A DNA stretch of 64,000 nucleotides from an uncultured Flavobacteriales bacterium (GTDB lineage Bacteria > Bacteroidota > Bacteroidia > Flavobacteriales_G > Salibacteraceae), in the NCBI GenBank assembly GCA_905479105.1, contig CAJQLE010000003.1:583231-647230 (forward strand). Direction: 5' to 3'. This document shows, piece by piece, positions 42,631-51,218 of the stretch. The translations under genes were made by a program, and so were the position numbers. The notes under the pieces were generated by a model, which made no database searches, was not told the origin of the DNA, and worked only from the letters and a program-made list of their open reading frames with translations. Every line of letters starts with the position of its first letter. Positions within the stretch are counted from its first letter, which is position 1.

Positions 42631-44456
42631 TCAAATATTTTGTCCAGCATTCCACCATTCAATAACACAAAAGTGGGTCTGCCGTTTAAATCATGCTGAG
42701 GATTTTTACATCTCATCAATGAACGAAAGAAAGATAGCATTTCTTGTGCCTTTAGCTCTTTGCCTGACTTGATGGCAGATTGTTGTGCCATACTTCGAAT
42801 AACATTGTGCATCAATTCGTTCTGATCTGTGGGCTTGTCATTACGCAAATCATCAATAAAACCACCGATGGTTTCTTCAATATTGATATCAGTGCAAGCC
42901 GCTGGAATAGCTCTAACAATAAAGCTATTGTTTCCAAAAGATTCAATTTCAAATCCCATGTTATTCAATGGCTCAAGCATCGACTCCAAAATGCTAACAT
43001 CTTGTGCTGAAAGGTCTAGGGTCGCAGGAAAGAGTATTTGTTGGGATGCTTTCTGTTCGCTCAGAATGCTGTTTTCAAATTCTTCAAACAATATCCGTAC
43101 ATGAGCTCGATAATGATGTATCATGAAAATACCTTCTTGACTTTGAACTAAGATGTATTTCAATCCAATTTGTCGAACGATCGTATTGTCTTCTTCACCG
43201 ATCAACTCAAGACGTGGGTCAGGTGCATGCTGCTCTGATAAGCTGCTGTTAAGCCCTTCATATAAGTTCTCCCAACCTTTGGCGCTTTGGGTGTGACCGA
43301 AACTTGTTCCACGCTCCCAATTGGTTTGCTGTTGGCGTTTTTCTTCCTTGTCAAATGGATTGAAAGACGGATCAACCGTAACTCCCGGTCGAGGGATTTG
43401 AGCGTCTTTCCGCGCAGGGGCAATGTCAAAACTTGTTTCGCGCTCAAAATCTAATGAAGGCGATACGTGATACTGACCAATGGCTCGTTTTACTGATGCT
43501 CGCAGAATGGCGTAAATACTGCGCTCATCTTCAAACTTTATTTCAGTTTTGGTCGGGTGAATATTTACATCGATACTGTCTGTTAAAACATCGAAATAGA
43601 TGAAATAGGAAGGATGATGACCATGCGGAATCAAACCTTCAAATGCCTTTTGAATGGCCGAATGGAAGTAAGGACTTTTAAAATACCTCCCGTTGACAAA
43701 AAGAAATTGTTCACCTCGTGTCTTTCTAGCAGCATCAGGTTTTCCGATGAAACCGCTGATTTTGACCAAGTCAGTACCTTCTTCTACAGGAACCAGCTTT
43801 TCTGTGTATGATTTACCTAAAATTCCGATGATCCTTTGTCTGATATTGGATATTGGTAGGAAAAATAACTGCTGATCGTTATGATAAAGCTTGAATTCAA
43901 CATTCGGGTTTACCAATGCCACACGTTGAAATTCATCAATGATATGGCGCATTTCTACTCCGTCACTTTTCAAGAATTTTCTGCGAACAGGTACATTGAA
44001 AAAGAGGTTTTTAACCGAAGTTGTCGTGCCAGATTCGTGTGCACACACTTCTTGAAATTTCACTTTTGATCCTTCCACCGCCAAATGGCTTCCTACTTTT
44101 CGATCTTGCGATCGTGTTTTCATTTCCATTTGAGCAACGGCAGCAATACTAGCCAGTGCCTCGCCTCTAAAACCCATTGTTTTGATGCGAAAAAGATCTT
44201 CAGTGGACGATATTTTTGAAGTGGCGTGACGCTCCAAACTCATGCGTGCATCGGTTTCTGTCATTCCCTTTCCGTCATCAACAGTTTGAATCAATGTACG
44301 TCCCGAATCTTTGATGATGAGCTGAATGTGCGTTGCCTTAGCATCTACACTATTTTCAAGTAGCTCCTTTACCACAGAGGCAGGGCGTTGAATAACCTCA
44401 CCGGCCGCTATTTGATTAGCCAATGAATCGGGAAGGAGCTTAATGATGTCAGACAT
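42627..44456 (-). CDS. mutL: DNA mismatch repair protein MutL
   Basis: About 609 residues from the ATG at 44456 (MSDIIKLLPDSLANQI). An upstream ATG at 44534 would add 26 residues unlike relatives and lies before a promoter-like CACCTTTG. The GHKL ATPase is intact: IAAGEVIQRPASVVKEL, DDGKGM, TMGFRGEALASI and the GTTTSVKNLF loop. The C-terminal dimerisation domain is present. Where endonuclease-type MutLs have a DQHxxxH-type motif this protein reads MIHHYRAHVRILFEEFE, so the key aspartate and glutamine are absent. First gene of an apparent mutL-rhomboid-rhomboid-EEP operon. Confidence 0.95.
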   Translation of the reverse strand: MSDIIKLLPDSLANQIAAGEVIQRPASVVKELLENSVDAKATHIQLIIKDSGRTLIQTVDDGKGMTETDARMSLERHATSKISSTEDLFRIKTMGFRGEALASIAAVAQMEMKTRSQDRKVGSHLAVEGSKVKFQEVCAHESGTTTSVKNLFFNVPVRRKFLKSDGVEMRHIIDEFQRVALVNPNVEFKLYHNDQQLFFLPISNIRQRIIGILGKSYTEKLVPVEEGTDLVKISGFIGKPDAARKTRGEQFLFVNGRYFKSPYFHSAIQKAFEGLIPHGHHPSYFIYFDVLTDSIDVNIHPTKTEIKFEDERSIYAILRASVKRAIGQYHVSPSLDFERETSFDIAPARKDAQIPRPGVTVDPSFNPFDKEEKRQQQTNWERGTSFGHTQSAKGWENLYEGLNSSLSEQHAPDPRLELIGEEDNTIVRQIGLKYILVQSQEGIFMIHHYRAHVRILFEEFENSILSEQKASQQILFPATLDLSAQDVSILESMLEPLNNMGFEIESFGNNSFIVRAIPAACTDINIEETIGGFIDDLRNDKPTDQNELMHNVIRSMAQQSAIKSGKELKAQEMLSFFRSLMRCKNPQHDLNGRPTFVLLNGGMLDKIFD

Positions 44457-44617
44457 TGTTGCAAAGGTGGTAACAGCTTTGAATTGGTCAAGGGATATTT
44501 TGGTGATTTTGTTGAAGAGTGATTGATGATTCATGATTTATCATTGATGATTGGAATACCATGAGCTTTCAGCTGCCAGATATCAGTTGTCAGCTAACCT
44601 TGAACTCTGAATTTCCT

Positions 44618-44665
44618 TACCGCTATTGCTGCGAAGGCTTCACCCTTCGATTCGTAATTGCGGTA
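44618..44665. repeat. Nested inverted repeat upstream of tgt
   Basis: TACCGC (44618-44623) pairs with GCGGTA (44660-44665), and inside it CGAAGG (44632-44637) pairs with CCTTCG (44644-44649). The surrounding 44535-44735 spacer contains degenerate words such as ATCATGAATCATCC and CAGCTGCCAGATATCAG, similar in style to the spacer near 12840. No gene seen in it. Confidence 0.55.
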
Positions 44666-44735
44666 TGCTCGAAGCCTGAATTATAAATCATGAATCATCC
44701 ATCATGAATCCCCTTTCTCGAAACCCTCTTGCGAT

Positions 44736-44743
44736 TACCTTTG
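44736..44743 (+). promoter_or_regulatory. -7 promoter box of tgt
   Basis: TACCTTTG matches TAnnTTTG and ends five bases before the TTG at 44749. Its position inside the longer open frame shows that the ATG at 44704 is probably not the start. Confidence 0.6.
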
Positions 44744-44748
44744 CCCGC

Positions 44749-45879
44749 TTGAAATTCGAACTTCAACATACCGATAATGCTTCTGCTGCTAGAGCAGGGA
44801 GGATAACAACCGACCACGGTGAGATTCAGACTCCGATATTTATGCCCGTTGGCACAGTGGCTTCTGTTAAGACAGTGCATCAGCATGAGTTGGAAGAAGA
44901 CATAAAAGCCCAGATCATTTTAGGGAATACCTATCATCTTTTCCTCAGACCAGGAATGGATGTGCTCCAAAAGGCTGGAGGACTGCATAAATTCATGAGT
45001 TGGAAGCATCCACTTTTGACAGATAGCGGTGGTTATCAAGTTTACAGCTTAGCGAAAAGTAGAAAGATTACAGAAGAAGGTGTTACGTTTCAATCGCACA
45101 TTGATGGTTCACGTCATTTCTTTACACCTGAAAGCGCCATGGATGTGCAGCGTCAAATCGGTGCAGATATCATCATGGCGTTTGATGAATGCCCGCCTTA
45201 CCCTTGTGATGAGCGTTATGCGGAGAATTCAATGCATCTCACACACCGCTGGTTAAAGCGCTGCTGCGATCATTTCGATCAAACCGAAGGATTGTATGGT
45301 TATTCGCAAACGCTTTTTCCGATCGTGCAGGGAAGTACTTACCATCATTTAAGAAAGCAATCGGCCGAGTTTATCGCATCGATGGATCGTGAAGGAAATG
45401 CCATTGGAGGACTTTCAGTAGGTGAACCGCACGAAATGATGTACGAGTCTACCGATCTTGTATGTGGCATTCTTCCGAAAGACAAGCCGCGCTATTTGAT
45501 GGGTGTGGGCACGCCAGAGAATATATTGGAGTGCATAGCGTTGGGTGTGGATATGTTTGACTGTGTCATGCCTACTCGAAATGCACGCCATGGAATGCTT
45601 TATACATGGAACGGCATCATGAACATTAAAAATAAAAAGTGGCATGATGACTTTTCACCTCTGGACGAAAGCGGAACGAGCTATGTCGATTCTACCTATT
45701 CAAAAGCCTACGTGCGTCATTTGTTCGCAAGCGGGGAAATGCTCGGAATGCAAATCGCTAGCATTCACAACTTGGCGTTTTACTTAGATCTGGTTACTCA
45801 AGCGAGGCAACATATTTTGGCAGGAGATTTTTACGAATGGAAGAATAAAGTCGTTCCGAATATCAAACACAGATTATAG
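44749..45879 (+). CDS. tgt: Queuine/preQ1 tRNA-guanine transglycosylase
   Basis: About 376 residues from the TTG at 44749, which gives the family-like N-terminus KFELQHTDNASAARAG. The ATG at 44704 lies upstream of a promoter box. The enzyme exchanges G34 of certain tRNAs for preQ1. Conserved are TPIFMPVGT, LLTDSGGYQVYSL with the catalytic-region aspartate, IIMAFDECPPY, and the second aspartate in GVDMFDCVMPTRNARHG. The usual zinc site CxCxxC is replaced by GTSYVDSTYSKAYVRHL, which I recall as a feature of Bacteroidota Tgt. It is followed after one base by the LptF/G permease gene. Confidence 0.93.
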   Translation: MKFELQHTDNASAARAGRITTDHGEIQTPIFMPVGTVASVKTVHQHELEEDIKAQIILGNTYHLFLRPGMDVLQKAGGLHKFMSWKHPLLTDSGGYQVYSLAKSRKITEEGVTFQSHIDGSRHFFTPESAMDVQRQIGADIIMAFDECPPYPCDERYAENSMHLTHRWLKRCCDHFDQTEGLYGYSQTLFPIVQGSTYHHLRKQSAEFIASMDREGNAIGGLSVGEPHEMMYESTDLVCGILPKDKPRYLMGVGTPENILECIALGVDMFDCVMPTRNARHGMLYTWNGIMNIKNKKWHDDFSPLDESGTSYVDSTYSKAYVRHLFASGEMLGMQIASIHNLAFYLDLVTQARQHILAGDFYEWKNKVVPNIKHRL

Positions 45880-45880
45880 T

Positions 45881-46957
45881 TTGAAGATCCTTGACCTTTA
45901 TATTATCAAGCGTTTTTTGTTGACGTTTTTCTTCATCCTTGGCATCATTATGGCCATTGCTATCATCTTTGATATCAGCGAGCAGATTGATGATTTAGTT
46001 GAAAATGAAGCGCCATTGAAAGGCATTCTTTGGGATTACTACAAGAATTTCGTGCTTTTTTACGGTAATCTTTTTAGTCCGCTCTTGACTTTTCTGGCTG
46101 TTATATTTTTTACCGCTCAACTGGCCAGTAGAACCGAGATTGTTGCTATTCTCAGCGGAGGTATAAGCTTTAGTCGATTGATGTGGCCTTATTTTATAAG
46201 TGCCACGATATTGGCTGCGGGTTCTTTTTACCTTAATAATTACTTGGTTCCAAAAGCAAATCAAGACAGGATCGAATTCGAGTCGCGCTATATTCATACA
46301 TATAGGAGAACGTTGAACCAAGGTGTGCATAAACAGATCAGTCCTGGACAAATGATCTATTTCGATAAGTTTAACTCTAAAAGCAATATTGGTTATGAGT
46401 TTACATTGGAAGAATGGGATGGAATTGAATTGAAGTCAAAGCTCTTTGCCAATTATGTCAAGTGGGATTCTACATCTCAAACATGGTCACTTGAAAATTA
46501 TTATTTACGCACTTATGAAGAAGATGGCGAAAGGGTAGAGGAGGGGAAACAACGCGATACAACCTTTGCTTTTACTCCTAAAGAGTTTGCGAATCGCATC
46601 AATGATATTCAAAGAATGAATGTGAATGAATTAGATGATTTCATAGAAGAGCAACGATTGAAAGGGGATCCCAATATTCCATTTTACTTAATTGAAAAGC
46701 ATACGCGAAATGCTTTGCCGTTTTCCACGTACATCCTCACAATTATTGGAGTGGCTATGAGCAGCAGGAAGGTGCGCGGTGGAATTGGGGCACACATTGC
46801 AGCAGGGCTGGCTTTGGCGGTAACCTACATTTTAGCAATGAAGGTAAGTACAGTTTATGCTACAAATGCGGGTCTTGACCCGCTCTATGCTGCCTGGATT
46901 CCAAACCTATTGTATGGGGTTTTGGCTATTTACTTGTATTCAAAAGCGCCTAAGTAG
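45881..46957 (+). CDS. LptF/LptG family lipopolysaccharide-export permease
   Basis: 358 residues starting at a TTG one base after the tgt stop. Three transmembrane helices precede, and three follow, a periplasmic beta-jellyroll region (about residues 130-270). KILDLYIIKRFLLTFFFILG is the typical first helix (in part). RTEIVAILSGGISFSRLMWP is the coupling helix that contacts the LptB ATPase. Whether it plays the LptF or LptG part cannot be decided. It moves lipopolysaccharide from the inner membrane to the periplasmic bridge together with LptB, which is not in the window. Confidence 0.9.
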   Translation: MKILDLYIIKRFLLTFFFILGIIMAIAIIFDISEQIDDLVENEAPLKGILWDYYKNFVLFYGNLFSPLLTFLAVIFFTAQLASRTEIVAILSGGISFSRLMWPYFISATILAAGSFYLNNYLVPKANQDRIEFESRYIHTYRRTLNQGVHKQISPGQMIYFDKFNSKSNIGYEFTLEEWDGIELKSKLFANYVKWDSTSQTWSLENYYLRTYEEDGERVEEGKQRDTTFAFTPKEFANRINDIQRMNVNELDDFIEEQRLKGDPNIPFYLIEKHTRNALPFSTYILTIIGVAMSSRKVRGGIGAHIAAGLALAVTYILAMKVSTVYATNAGLDPLYAAWIPNLLYGVLAIYLYSKAPK

Positions 46958-46961
46958 AAGC

Positions 46962-47177
46962 TTATAAAAGGCCGCATTCTCCCTCTTCGTAATCTTCGAT
47001 ACCAGCGCATTCAGCATGGCAACTATTGCTATAAGTGACATTGTCACAACCACAAACTGGAGCGTAGATTTCTATACAAAGACAGTCTTCTAATACTTCT
47101 TTTGTTTTGCATTTATCACAACTCAATATGACGGTGCCTAGACCGAAAAGCGCTACGAGAGATAATAATCTAATCAT
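46962..47177 (-). CDS. Small lipoprotein with a Kazal-type protease-inhibitor-like domain
   Basis: 71 residues. The signal ends in VILSC (lipobox, about residue 20). The mature part has CLCIEIYAPVCGCDNVTY followed by SNSCHAECAG and EGEC, the spacing of a Kazal domain (C-x-C, PVCG-x-D-x-x-TY-x-N-x-C-x-A-x-C). The conserved tyrosine, asparagine and cysteines are in place. It would sit on the outer membrane and could inhibit serine proteases or simply be a stable cysteine-rich module. It is a single gene, convergent with the LptF/G permease. Confidence 0.8.
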   Translation of the reverse strand: MIRLLSLVALFGLGTVILSCDKCKTKEVLEDCLCIEIYAPVCGCDNVTYSNSCHAECAGIEDYEEGECGLL

Positions 47178-47224
47178 GAATAAGTCGTTTTAATTTGATT
47201 TGGACGTAATTCGCATTACTAACG

Positions 47225-48670
47225 ATGGGAGTGAATAGAAATTTTTCAATCAATCTTATTTTTTTACTTGGACTGAATTTATTGGTCAAGCCATTTTATT
47301 TGTTAGGAGTAGAAGTTGGTGTTCAAAATGCCGTTGGAGCTGAAGATTATGGCCTTTACTATGCCATGTTCAACTTCACCTTTTTGTTCAATGTACTGCT
47401 TGATTTAGGGATCAATAACTTTCAAAAGATAAAGGTCGCTCAAGATGCCGAATCAGGCATGCAAAATATGGCTACCCTGCTACCAATGAAGATATTGTTG
47501 AGTGGGCTGTATATGGTTGTGACTATAGTAGCTGCTTTGATTATTGGCTTTGAAGGTGACTATTGGTTCTTTATTGGTTGGCTCATGATAAATCATATTC
47601 TGTCGGTCTTTTTGTTGATGTTTCGAGCCAATTTAGCCGGACTACACTTGTTTATACGCGATAGCTTTTTAAGCGTGATAGATCGCTTGCTTATGATCAT
47701 GGGTGTGGGTTATCTTTTATGGTTTGGAAGTGAAAAATTTGAGATTGAAACTTTCGTGTTACTTCAAACTGCAGCTTATGCCTTTGCCATTGTATTGGCA
47801 TTGATTCTGACTCCCGCAGGAAAGCGATTAATCTTACCTAAAGTGAGTATGCTTGCTATGGTTTCTATGGCAAAACAAACTTGGCCATTTGCCTTGCTTA
47901 TTTTATTAATGACAGCTTATAATAAGTTGGATGGAATCATGCTGGAAAGATTGGCAGATCAAGGAACACTTGAAGCAGGAATTTATGCTCAGGCGTTTCG
48001 AATACTGGATGCGGGCAACAGTTTTGCATTTTTATATGCTGGCTTGCTCTTACCCATGTTTGCACGAATGTTGCATGAAGGAAAAGCAGTGAAGGAGTTG
48101 TATTCATTGGTTGATCAAGCATGTCGATTGTTGATTATTCCAGCAGGAGTTGTCTGTATTATTTCTCTATTTTTTGGAGATTGGCTGATGCATTTGCTCT
48201 ATGATGAACACGCAGATGAAAGTGCGCTGAGCCTTGTTTGGCTTATGGGATCGTTTGTGTTTTTAGCCAGCGGATATGTATTTGGAACATTGATCACTGC
48301 CTCCGCTGAAATGAAAGCGCTCAATTGGATTGCTTTTGGAACGGTCCTTTTGAATGTAGTGCTCAATTGGATGTTGATTCCTGAATACGGTTCAGAAGGC
48401 GCTGCATTTACAAGTTTTATCAGTTTAGGTTTTATGGCGATTGCTCAAATCTTGTTTTCATATCAAAAGTTTGATCTAGCGCTTAAGCCATGGTTAATGC
48501 GAGCGATTATCCTCTGGGCACTCGCTTTACTAGCGGTTTTTGTGGCTTCATATTTTAAGCTATCACCATCGGCTTCCATCTTTTTTGTATTGGGTATATC
48601 AGTCGTTTCCTTTTTTACGTTTGTCATTGATCGTTCTATGATTTTAGATGAAATTAGAAAACGTACGTAG
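47225..48670 (+). CDS. Oligosaccharide flippase (Wzx/MATE-like)
   Basis: A 481-residue integral membrane protein with about 12-14 transmembrane helices and few charged loops, of the polysaccharide-transporter (MOP) superfamily. The N-terminus reads FSINLIFLLGLNLLVKPFYLLG and GAEDYGLYYAMFNFTFLF (in part), typical of Wzx. A lower-half motif TFASxALNWxLIPxYG appears as NVVLNWMLIPEYGSEGAAF near residue 385. It should flip undecaprenyl-linked glycan units to the periplasm. Two polysaccharide assembly genes follow on the same strand. Confidence 0.88.
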   Translation: MGVNRNFSINLIFLLGLNLLVKPFYLLGVEVGVQNAVGAEDYGLYYAMFNFTFLFNVLLDLGINNFQKIKVAQDAESGMQNMATLLPMKILLSGLYMVVTIVAALIIGFEGDYWFFIGWLMINHILSVFLLMFRANLAGLHLFIRDSFLSVIDRLLMIMGVGYLLWFGSEKFEIETFVLLQTAAYAFAIVLALILTPAGKRLILPKVSMLAMVSMAKQTWPFALLILLMTAYNKLDGIMLERLADQGTLEAGIYAQAFRILDAGNSFAFLYAGLLLPMFARMLHEGKAVKELYSLVDQACRLLIIPAGVVCIISLFFGDWLMHLLYDEHADESALSLVWLMGSFVFLASGYVFGTLITASAEMKALNWIAFGTVLLNVVLNWMLIPEYGSEGAAFTSFISLGFMAIAQILFSYQKFDLALKPWLMRAIILWALALLAVFVASYFKLSPSASIFFVLGISVVSFFTFVIDRSMILDEIRKRT

Positions 48671-48718
48671 GGCAGTGTAAAGCCTTCAATTCAAGACTTT
48701 TCGCTATGCCTTATTGCC

Positions 48719-48726
48719 TACATTTG
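48719..48726 (+). promoter_or_regulatory. -7 promoter box of the chain-length regulator gene
   Basis: TACATTTG matches TAnnTTTG and lies 30 bases before the ATG at 48756. It overlaps the TTG at 48714, which would therefore not be transcribed. Confidence 0.6.
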
Positions 48727-48755
48727 CCACCCTCAAAAAGCCTTTAATTTTACTT

Positions 48756-49772
48756 ATGCAAGACAAGGATTACCAAAAGAATTTTGATTCAACGAATCTG
48801 ATATTCTTCCTGCTACGTTATCGTAAACCATTGATAATCATTTCTTTTAGTGCTGCGCTAATCTCTTCAGTAGTGTCGTTGCTGATCCAAGAAAAGTTTC
48901 TTTCAACGGTTATTCTGTTTCCTGCGGCAAGCAACTCTATTTCGAAATCTTTGATGGCTGAAGACTTTAGTGGCAAGCAGGATATCAATGCCTTTGGCGA
49001 GGAAGAAGAAGCAGAGCAAATGCTTCAGATTTTGAATTCAGATGATATCAGTGGTAGAATTCGAACGAAGTATAACTTGATGAAGCATTATGGTTTCGAT
49101 TCAGGTGAGCAGTTTGCATTGACCAATACGGTTAAGGAATATCAGGATAATGTGACATTTAAAAGAACTGAGTTTAACTCTGTTCGCATTGATGTATTGG
49201 ATCACAATAAAGACACCGCAGCAATGATCGCGAATGATGTGGCTGCGCTGCTGGATAGTGTGCGCACAAGAATGCAGCATGATCGTGCTCGGCAAGGTTT
49301 GCGAATCATTGAGAACGAATACTTTAAAATGCAGACTTATATGAAGGGCATGGAAGATTCCTTAACAGCTATCCGTAGACGTGGATTGACAGATTTTGAA
49401 GTGGAGGTTGAGCAGTTGACGAAAGCCTACTACGATGCTGTTGCCAAAGGAAATACGCAGCTTGTGAATCAACTTCAAAAGAAGGTCGACATTTTTGCTG
49501 AGTATGGTTCTGCATACCTTTCATTGACAGAAACACTTGAATTTGAGCGTGAACAACTGGCTCTTTTGCGTGCTAAATATGAAGAAACACGTGCGGATGC
49601 TAACGAATCGTTGACTACCAAATTTGTGGTTAACAGGGCTTGGCCTGCAGAGAAGAAAGCATATCCTATTCGATGGTTGATTGTGTTGGTTTCTACGCTA
49701 TCTACGTTCTTATTGACAGTGCTCGGAATAATTGCGATTGAGAACTTCAAGAAGTTTAAGACGGAAGAATAG
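48756..49772 (+). CDS. Wzz/GumC family polysaccharide chain-length regulator
   Basis: About 338 residues from the ATG at 48756 (MQDKDYQKN), chosen because an upstream TTG falls in the promoter box. Two transmembrane helices (about residues 23-45 IIISFSAALISSVVSLLI and 305-325 LIVLVSTLSTFLLTVLGII) enclose a long coiled-coil periplasmic region. The junction with the second helix reads WPAEKKAYPIRW, the proline-rich element of the family. No cytoplasmic tyrosine-kinase domain. It controls polymer length with the Wzy/ligase encoded just downstream. Confidence 0.88.
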   Translation: MQDKDYQKNFDSTNLIFFLLRYRKPLIIISFSAALISSVVSLLIQEKFLSTVILFPAASNSISKSLMAEDFSGKQDINAFGEEEEAEQMLQILNSDDISGRIRTKYNLMKHYGFDSGEQFALTNTVKEYQDNVTFKRTEFNSVRIDVLDHNKDTAAMIANDVAALLDSVRTRMQHDRARQGLRIIENEYFKMQTYMKGMEDSLTAIRRRGLTDFEVEVEQLTKAYYDAVAKGNTQLVNQLQKKVDIFAEYGSAYLSLTETLEFEREQLALLRAKYEETRADANESLTTKFVVNRAWPAEKKAYPIRWLIVLVSTLSTFLLTVLGIIAIENFKKFKTEE

Positions 49773-49781
49773 GCTTCAATT

Positions 49782-51218
49782 TTGAGCGATATCCAGAAAC
49801 ATCGATTACTCTATATCATTGGCGGAAGCTTCATATTGCTTTTGGCTATTTTTCTCTATTACGAGCAGTTTTGGATTTTGGGTTTACCTATTGCTTTGGC
49901 ATTTGTTGGAGTAGCGCTTTTTAAATTGGATTGGTTATTTCTGATCATAACATTTCTTACACCTCTTTCTATAAATGTTGAGGATGTTGGCGGTGGTTTT
50001 GGACTTCACTTGCCCACTGAACCGCTCATTTTTGGATTGATGTTGGTGTTTCTAATGAGGGTATTTTACGACAATCACTTTGACCATAAAGTGCTCAGGC
50101 ATCCGCTGACACTGCTCATCGGGATTAATTTAGCGTGGATATTAATCACCACATTTACGAGTGAGGATCCTTTGGTGTCATTAAAATTTTTCCTTTCGCG
50201 CCTTTGGTTTGTTGTTGGATTCTTTTTTATTGCCACGCAAGTTTTTCGGGATGATCGTAACATTCATAGATTTATTTGGATGTTCACTATTCCGTTAATG
50301 ATCGTGGCGATTTACACTATTGTTATGCATTCTACACATGGTTTTGATCAGAAGTCAGCACACTGGGTGATGCAACCATTTTTTAAGGATCATACGGGTT
50401 ATGGAGCTATCCTCGCAATGGTTTATCCCATTGTATGGGCTTATTTGTGGAGTAAGAATTTAACGCTCAATTCTAAGATTGTCATTTCAGTAGTCATGGC
50501 AATTCTCACCTTGGCCATTATTCTTTCTTACACTCGGGCAGCTTGGGTTAGTCTGGTTGGTGTGTTGGTGCTTTTTGTGTTGGTTCAAATTAAAGTTAGA
50601 TGGTGGATTGTAGCGATGGCCCTACTCATGGGGATTGGTGCTTTTTTCTCTTTTGAGGATCAGATTCTCATGAAGCTTGAGCAGAACAGGCAAGATTCTT
50701 CGGATGACTTGGCAGAGCATGTGAATTCCATTTCAAATGTTGCCACAGATGCCAGTAACTTAGAGCGCATCAATAGATGGAGTGCCGCATTGCGAATGTT
50801 TGAAGAAAGACCGGTGTTTGGCTATGGTCCTGGTACATATAAGTTCCATTACGCTCCGTTTCAACACTCTTCTCAATTGTCAACGATCAGCACCAACTTT
50901 GGTGATGGGGGAAATGCACATAGCGAATATTTTGGTCCTTTGGCTGAAATGGGCGTATTTGGTATGCTTACTTTTTTGATGATCATAGCGATGGCACTTT
51001 ATAAGTTCATTACTGTCTATTATAAAACCAATTCGCGTGAGATGAGGATTGTTCTTATGGGTGCGTTCTTAGGTTTTGTAACCTATATCGTGCATGGTAC
51101 TATGAATAACTACCTCGACTTAGATAAAGCAAATGTTCCGTTTTGGGGTTTCTTGGCGATTCTAGTTGCGGTTGAATTATACCACAAGGATAAATCAGAA
51201 GAAGCGACAGCTTATTAA
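49782..51218 (+). CDS. O-antigen ligase/polymerase family protein
   Basis: A 478-residue membrane protein with about 11-12 transmembrane segments starting at a TTG nine bases after the chain-length gene. A large periplasmic loop contains WSAALRMFEERPVFGYGPGTY and a conserved histidine context NAHSEYFGPLAEMGVFGM, as in Wzy_C/WaaL-type enzymes. It either joins O-antigen to lipid A core or polymerises a surface glycan. Its 3' end overlaps the convergent SpoIIE-type gene by 24 bases. Confidence 0.88.
   Translation: MSDIQKHRLLYIIGGSFILLLAIFLYYEQFWILGLPIALAFVGVALFKLDWLFLIITFLTPLSINVEDVGGGFGLHLPTEPLIFGLMLVFLMRVFYDNHFDHKVLRHPLTLLIGINLAWILITTFTSEDPLVSLKFFLSRLWFVVGFFFIATQVFRDDRNIHRFIWMFTIPLMIVAIYTIVMHSTHGFDQKSAHWVMQPFFKDHTGYGAILAMVYPIVWAYLWSKNLTLNSKIVISVVMAILTLAIILSYTRAAWVSLVGVLVLFVLVQIKVRWWIVAMALLMGIGAFFSFEDQILMKLEQNRQDSSDDLAEHVNSISNVATDASNLERINRWSAALRMFEERPVFGYGPGTYKFHYAPFQHSSQLSTISTNFGDGGNAHSEYFGPLAEMGVFGMLTFLMIIAMALYKFITVYYKTNSREMRIVLMGAFLGFVTYIVHGTMNNYLDLDKANVPFWGFLAILVAVELYHKDKSEEATAY

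Noticed and set aside
44456..44534. ATG at 44534 as start of mutL
   Set aside because: The added 26 residues precede the conserved LLPDSLANQIAAGEV opening of the family, and a promoter-like CACCTTTG lies between.
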